Assembly (NCBI GenBank): GCA_021234155.1
Contig: JAJEKV010000019.1
Span: 666,418 to 730,417, forward strand
DNA length: 64,000 bases
Origin: Isoetes taiwanensis
Taxonomy: Eukaryota > Streptophyta > Lycopodiopsida > Isoetales > Isoetaceae
Direction of reading: 5' to 3'
A program made the position numbers and the translations under genes. Position 1 is the first letter of the stretch; every line of letters begins with the position of its first letter. Below are positions 58,084-64,000 of the stretch, in pieces. Below the pieces are notes generated by a model, which saw nothing but the letters and a program-made list of their open reading frames with translations, had not been told where the DNA came from and did not search any database.

Positions 58084-58932
58084 TTCTTGTATAGATTAAT
58101 TCCACGATGCAACCTATGCTTGGTATGGGTCGCATGCGCTGTTACCGGCGATGAGACCACTACGTGATCTCTAGGGCGGGGTGTAATGTCAACGAGGCAT
58201 GACCGCTGCCCGCTTTGGGCGAAGTGGAAGGTAGATTAGAAAGTCTACTGTCCCCACTAAGTAGACGACCTCTCGAGAGAAAGGAGGTCATTAAGGAATG
58301 CATTGATAGGGAAAGCACCTTTAGCCCCATATATGCTTTGATAGGAGGAATCTATCCTTCATGCCCCCACGCGCGAAGGATATCCTCCACGCCGGGCAAC
58401 TAGAGGTGTAGGCATGAGCGCATATAGGCATATAGGCGCCGCCTCCACGGCCATTATGGAAGATTCATCCTCTTCCTACGGAGATTAGCCATGCATTCAT
58501 GTAGATAGGTGGGTTGGTCACCATATAACCAAAATTTATTAAATAATTAAAACGGGTACTAACGTAGGTCGACCACCGCAGCCAAAAGAGAGCGCCCTGA
58601 GGGAAAAGGAGGTCGAAGTTATTTAAGACTTGCAAACACAAGTTTTGTTGGAATGTGTTGCAAGGAATGAAGAGTACCCCTGACAATAATTATAGATATG
58701 AAATGTTGAAATTTTGTCTAACTTAAGATAGTGAATAACTTGTTAATGGTGTTATGAATTGATAAGTATTCCATAGTATAATGACGTAATAATGTTCTAA
58801 AAGTAATTACCTTAGGGTAATCGTGATAAATGTATAAATATTATATTGTAGGCATCACGCTGATTGCAAAAGTTGCAAAGTTAGGAAGATCCCAAGGTGG
58901 AGACCTACCATGCCGCGCGACAACATCATTTC
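58084..58932 (+). other. 3' non-coding region of element 2
   Basis: No coding signal. A second purine-rich, PPT-like 'agggcggggtgtaatg' lies at 58172-58187. The remainder is AT-rich towards the 3' LTR. Confidence 0.5.
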
Positions 58933-58945
58933 AAGGTGGGGAGAA
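58933..58945 (+). promoter_or_regulatory. Polypurine tract of element 2
   Basis: AAGGTGGGGAGAA directly before TGTGACG of the 3' LTR; a classic plant Ty3 PPT. Confidence 0.85.
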
Positions 58946-60485
58946 TGTGACGCCCAAAGACAAGATAATGGCCCCCGTGATCGATACCGCATCGCCTGCC
59001 ACGCCGCATTGACGCCCACCGACCGACGGTACGCCAACGATAGCCAGTAAGTAGCCCTAGGGGCAACTTGCTAGAGTGTTCATATATTATTAATGTGCAC
59101 ATGTGCACATTAATGAGGGCACACCTTCCATGTTGGCATATTTTGCCACCTAGCCATTAAAGGCAAGTGGGGCCTTTCCAATTATCCCACATGCCAAATT
59201 GGGTAATTAGAAACCCTAGCCTAAACCCCATGTCTATTTAGGGTAGGAAACCCTAGCTTGCTAGTTTTTCGCCCTTAGGTTTTAGAGCTCAGCTTTGGCT
59301 GCCCCTGTGAGCCAAAACCGCCTCCCGACGCCGCCTGCTTAATTGCACCATCGCCTCCCCGATTCGGCCAAACAACAGATGGTTGAACTCGTGTCGAGGA
59401 GCCACCAAGGATTTATTTGGTCAATTTAATAGCTTAAACCGCCTTCTAGTCATAGAATCAAAGAGGGTTTAGACTATTAAATTGCCCATAGTAGCTATCT
59501 AGATCTTAGATCTTGACACTAACTAAAAGAACCTAACTCTATGATTAGATCTAGTTCTTTAGTTCTTCCGTGATGTATTTGGATGATGTATCTCTCAGAA
59601 CTCCTTGTATTGGGAAGGGGGGGTAGAGGCCCCTAAAGCTTGTAGTTGATGCTCCTAGAGTAGCCTCTAGCACACCGTCAGATTCGCCTGTGTACAAGAG
59701 CCACACCCTGGCTAGGGTGAAGGGGCCGACCGCTAAGAAGGAGGTTCATGTTCTCGACTTGAACCATCCCCCGGTGTGTGTAAAGCCTACCGGGATCATT
59801 ATGATTAGGTCTAATGCCTTACCACCGAAAAGTGCGGTAAGGCATGGGCCTCGACAATCGGAAGTGGTGTACACTTTCCGCTGGGTTCAAATAATCACGG
59901 CAAAGGGCCCCTAGTCACCTCGAAGTCAAGATGTAGATCTCGGAGGGAGTGATCCCTACCTGCCCCATCGGAACCGGAGGATGAGACCCGTGAATAGCCC
60001 CTTCGCTATGTATCCGCGGGCTACAACGTCCTAACACTTTTCAGCCCACTCGCAGTGTGCAATGAGGGGGGCGTGATGGAGTGGACAACCCTATGCCATG
60101 TTCTTATGCCGCCCAAATCCATTGCCATGAATTCGCCCTCGCAATGAACTTCGAGACCTGCCGCCGGGCCACCCCTTGAGTCTCGAGCCTTGGGTAGGGT
60201 TCCCATGTGATGTGCCTTCACCCACCGCCTATGCAGATAAAGTTGATATACCACCCCTCCGGGTGGGATGGAGGATTCTGCTGGTACCGACATGTATGTT
60301 TACGCCTTCCGCCAGCCTAGGTAGGCCCCGAGGGAGACAGGGTATGACACCTTCACTCTTCCCACCGACTCGCGCACGTGCAAAGGATATGTGGAGGACC
60401 CTCAGACGCGATGGAGCTGGTGGGGGAAGAACTCCTGCTTGTATACCTGGTGAGAGCAATCGCACACCCAGTAGGGGACGCCACA
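58946..60485 (+). repeat. 3' LTR of Ty3 element 2
   Basis: Starts TGTGACGCCC and ends near CGCCACA, an imperfect 7 bp inverted repeat at its termini. It matches 48685-50229, with many small indels but long identical runs such as the 'cattaaaggcaagtggggcc' block. Confidence 0.87.
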
Positions 60486-60804
60486 ATTTTGCTTGTGAGC
60501 AATGTCTAGAAGACGAGAGTGTTGATCCTCATTAAGAGGGTCCACCGATATAGACCGAGATGGAGATACACTCAAAGAAGGCCATGGTACGTAAAATAGC
60601 TAGAGAAGAAGGCACACGAAATGGTAATACCGGGCGATTAACTAGTGTAGAGGCAGATGAGGAAGAAGATGATACAACACCTACATTCGAAAGAAGTGGC
60701 TGCTATGTGACAGGGATAGGAGCAATTGGAGAGGTAGAGACAAAAGTATGCCTAGACCTCGTAAGTAGCTTAAAGCCGCCAACATTGGGAAACATCTTGG
60801 CAAG
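60486..60804. other. Flank of element 2; one unrecognised small ORF
   Basis: The plus-strand frame at 60560-60817 (from ATG) is charged, with 'DEEEDDTTPTFERSG', but has no family match; it may be a chance ORF or an exon of the interrupted locus. Confidence 0.3.
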
Positions 60805-60805
60805 C

Positions 60806-61872
60806 TCAGTCCATTAAGCGCACGAGTTTGTATTTGAAAAAAAAGTGGGCCACTTTTTGACCACTAATGACCGAGGAATAGAAAACACAAATAGGAAGAG
60901 ATACACAAATTCGAGGACCATTAACAATAGAATGGGCAAGATGCATACCAATCCATTGGCAATAGCAATCATAAAATCGCATTAATTTGCGCTCTAGTGG
61001 AAAACCTCTAAGGCAAGCCAACAAGGCATGCAAATGCACCAGACTTACTTGGCAAGAATCCGTGAGAATACACCTGATATAGAAGATAATGTCCCCAAAG
61101 AGGATCAACACCACGCCCCACAAGCCCGCGCTAACCGCATCGAAAGAGTCAAACATGACCAGAAGAATATTATCTTTATCCAAAACTTTTAGAGACGATA
61201 GTGAGGAAGACCCAGCCTTTGAAGGTGATGTTTTAGCCGTAATCCAACTCTCCCGAGATCCAAAACTGTCCCAAAGGAAATGGCAACCATCGCGATGAGA
61301 CACAAGGTTTTGAACACACTGCAAATGAGCATTATGATCAATTTCGACAACCGGTAGGCCAGACTGTGTAAAAGCATTTGAACACTGCTTGTCTCATAGA
61401 ATACACCCTCAGGAGGCAACTGAACATCTATACGATCATCTTGTGCTTGTAACTCATTTAGATACGAGCTCACTTCTTTCTTGTTATTCTGTACTATAAT
61501 ATTCAATGCAACGGACACACGAGCAGATTGCACACTGGATGTCAAATCACGTTTGACCCAATCGCTAAATCATGTAGAAGGCTTCCTAGCCATAGCATCA
61601 GAAGAACCCCAAGGAGCAGAAGGAGCAGACACACTCCCAGCAGAAGTAGACAAACAAGAAGCAGAAGCAATAGTAGAAGTATTTACAGTGGTCTCAACTT
61701 GAGAAGTAGAGAAAGGTGCAGATTTAGAAAGAGGGGGAAAGTGCTGCAAGCTTGTACTCATATCAAGAAGAGAAGGGTCAAAAGCAAGAGGATTGAGGCG
61801 AGAATTATTGGGTAAATAAGGAAGCGGCAAAGGAGAATTCATATCATGCGAAAAGAAGAAGCTGTATACCAC
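60806..61872 (-). CDS. Candidate host gene of unknown function, with a membrane segment
   Basis: On minus, a Ser/Pro/Thr-rich N-terminal part (61841 down to 61570, 'MNSPLPLPYLPNNSRLNPLAFDPSLLDMSTSLQHFPPLSKS') is followed, after a frame change, by a helical segment (61545-61330, 'ALNIIVQNNKKEVSSYLNELQAQDDRIDVQLPPEG'). An acceptor-like CATTTGCAG near 61325 leads into a segment with a likely membrane helix ('AVSAGLWGVVLILFGDIIFYI') that ends at a donor-like CAAGTAAGTC near 61050. Composition and the two splice-like sites suggest a real gene, but I do not recognise it and the exons are not proven to belong together. Confidence 0.3.
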
Positions 61873-64000
61873 CTACCACTTTCGGGCCGACGAACGTGTT
61901 CCAAGCCGGGCGAAACTAGGGTTTGCCATGGTAGCCGAAAATCTGTAAACTCCAAATCCGGCCCAAATAGACACAATAAAATCAGTATGAATGGAAAGCT
62001 CACATCTCTAGCTTTCCAATGCACTAAAAACACCCGGACCGACACCCGTTTTGGTTATGAAGAAAACCGCTGCCGAGACCCTACATGGCGCCATCACAAA
62101 ATTCCATCTTCAAGCCCTCTATACCCCTCAAAAACTTGTTTCCATATTGGCCAAGATCGCACATTTGCTTGCCCTCGCTTTGATTAGGCTTCGTGATAAC
62201 ATGCTTTCAATGCCGCTAAAATCCCATCACACCTTTTTGGGTCCAAATTTCCACAAAGATACATACACCTCCCCATATATCCAAGTTACTATTTTATTAA
62301 AACACGAGAATAAAAGAAAATAAAAAAATAAAGTACAGATGTCTCGCTTGGCAGCCTAAAAATGTATTGCAACCTTTTGAGAATAGCATTTTAAAAATGC
62401 AATGGTAATGGATGATTAAGACTAGAAGATGGTCTATTTGGACAGCTTTGTCGCTATACCATTTGAAACGACATAGAGACTCAACTTCAAAACACCGAAG
62501 TTAGATTTCAGACTTCATGCTAACCAAGCATTGCTGTTGTATCTTAGCAAACATTCATGAGTTCTAGACTTCACCTATGCAAGAACCTAGCAACCGCCGC
62601 CCTTCTTCACAAACTCAAAGTCCGCTGGTAGTGGCGCATGGCAACAATCGCAATAAAACCTAGACAACCAAAAATAAGTTCCAAACTACAAGAAAAGATA
62701 GTCCTTACTTGAATGTCTCAGATATCTTTGCCGCTTGAAATACATATTCTTCAATGACATTTCGCTATACCACATTATACAAAAATCGCCGCCAAAGCCT
62801 ATATCAAAAGTTTGAAAGGCGTGTGATGGATTGTTAAAAGAGCTTTATTATCCTAGATAGTAGAATGGCCACATAAGATGACATGAAATGAAATGGTTTT
62901 TGAAAAGTCAAACTTACCATCTGCACTTTCTATTTGCTTATGGCCCCGATTTTTTCCGCCTTTTTAAATATGTGGCGAAGCTATAAGGCGGAGCCACCAT
63001 CGGTACGATATGCTAGGTGATTAATTTCTCATTAGCTGGCCGCATTTCAGTTTTTGATTTTTTTTTTTTTTTGGTTATTAATTATTTGATTTGATATGGC
63101 GTATACCGCTTGTTTGGCCAGGTAGTTTATTAGTTTGCTTCAATTCAAATTTGTGATGCAAAGTTGTCAAGTCGGTTTCCTGATGAATTATAATTCCTAG
63201 ACAATGGACTCATAAACAAAGACTTCAAGAAGACACATTCTAGAAAATACCAAGGTATATCTTCCGCCACTAAAATTAAGCCAAAATTGTCCTTGCTTCT
63301 CACCTTATTTCATATAACTTTCCACTAATTAAACATTCTTGGATGTATGGGTCTTAGGCATATTGAGATTGAATATAACTAGTGACAACAAGGTCGCGGG
63401 TAATGCTTGCAATAAGGCAAAGTTGTCGAGAGAGTCTCTCAAGGACACGCAAGGCAGAACTTAATTTATGATGGATGAGTTAACAATGTTCTACGATATC
63501 GACAATCGCATCTAAGACGCTATATGTCACAATGGTAGGAGCATTGCTTGACAAATTTCTCGTTATCCATTAGAGGCGATTAGCTAACAATGAAGATAGA
63601 TCCTCAATCATTGGGCGCCAAAGTGTAATCAAGAGTCGGGTAAATGCATGTTCGAGCTCAATCACACTCCAAATCATTGCATTCGCCAGACCCAAACTCA
63701 CAACGCGGACCCATAACTATTGAGCAACAAAAGACATGCCTTCGCATTTCTAAGCAGCCTTGGCTTGCAACTTCCATGTATTTCATGCTATTAAATTCTT
63801 AGCAACCTTCTTTCATTTTAAAATATCGAAGTTCTTCCTTCTTCAGACTTCAACAAAATTGATATACAAAACAATTCACAGTTTCTAAGTTCTTTTGCAC
63901 CCCACTCCTCTTACTTCTCTATTTGAATTCTTCATACATTACTTCATATGTTATCAAGTATCAAATACTTCATGCTATTAATAAACTCATGGTATCAAGT
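61873..64000. other. Intergenic, nothing recognised
   Basis: Weak ORFs at 61846-62187 and 62051-62323 have no motif. 62331-64000 is AT-rich with a poly-T run at 63059-63072. No gene, RNA or mobile-element terminus was seen. Confidence 0.4.

Larger units (their letters stand above)
48685..60485 (+). mobile_element. Ty3/Gypsy element 2 with extra ORF1, chromodomain and 1.54 kb LTRs
   Basis: Between two LTRs lie, in order, a Lys/Arg-rich ORF1, an acidic gag-like ORF2, protease, RT, RNase H, integrase and a chromodomain, all broken by indels. Two internal TATA-containing modules precede ORF1 and ORF2. An extra ORF before gag recalls Ogre/Tat-type elements, but the chromodomain points to chromoviruses, so the lineage is unsettled. 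The 3' LTR is preceded by a clear polypurine tract. The target duplication is unclear (5' flank 'aattc'/'attct', 3' flank 'atttt'). Confidence 0.85.

Noticed and set aside
58172-58187. Alternative 3' LTR start after a second purine-rich tract
   Set aside because: Sequence after it does not match the 5' LTR; the true LTR start at 58946 does.

Overview
This is a nuclear plant window, most likely from a homosporous fern or another non-seed plant with a large, repeat-filled genome. The evidence is as follows. There are long AT-rich non-coding stretches, two Ty3/Gypsy chromovirus-type retroelements, a plant L1-type LINE, GT-AG introns, a PPR pseudogene with the 'heap-of-PPR' wording common in ferns, a UBP12/13-like exon, and a DUF7869-type gene of a sort I associate with ferns and bryophytes. 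I see no intact, clearly expressed host gene. Almost every reading frame is broken by 1-2 base indels, and the only long clean ORF is the LINE polyprotein.

Layout. 1-11.9 kb: AT-rich intergenic DNA with a degenerate tandem pair (about 1.85-2.3 kb), repeat block A (about 2.6-4.86 kb), a small TIR element (5532-5719) and shuffled short repeats (8.3-11.6 kb). 11912-21421: Ty3 element 1, Sushi/Tcn1-like, with a self-complementary primer site, a chromodomain, and a 3.64 kb minus-strand LINE (15416-19057) nested in its RNase H region. 21.4-30.3 kb: mostly non-coding, with a few weak exons and repeat block B (about 26.56-29.38 kb), a second copy of block A. 30.5-38.2 kb: a divergent gene pair. A DUF7869-type transposase-like gene lies on minus, and an intron-containing gene on plus ends in DNA-methyltransferase (N4/N6 type) motifs. 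About 35 copies of a 16-18 bp palindrome fill the shared upstream region and three introns of the plus gene. 38.4-40.1 kb: decayed minus-strand LINE. 41.66-42.66 kb: PPR pseudogene. 44.40-44.58 kb: UBP12/13-like exon. 44751-46284: solo LTR in reverse orientation with a perfect 5 bp target duplication. About 48685-60485: Ty3 element 2, with 1.54 kb LTRs, a Lys/Arg-rich extra ORF that starts like the histone H3 tail, duplicated hairpin-plus-TATA promoter modules, an acidic gag-like ORF, an intron-like AT-rich gap, and broken PR-RT-RH-IN-chromodomain. 60.5-64 kb: non-coding, with one weak minus-strand gene candidate.

How the parts relate. The two Ty3 elements and the solo LTR all begin with TGTGACG. 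Element 1 shows the whole logic of self-primed reverse transcription (TATA box, start site 32 bp downstream, and a 12-base primer site after the LTR complementary to that start). The 30.5-38.2 kb pair is the best candidate for an undescribed system: a transposase-like gene and a DNA-methyltransferase-like gene sharing an array of palindromes spaced at multiples of about 10.5 bp. No database search was possible; family names come from motif recognition and memory.
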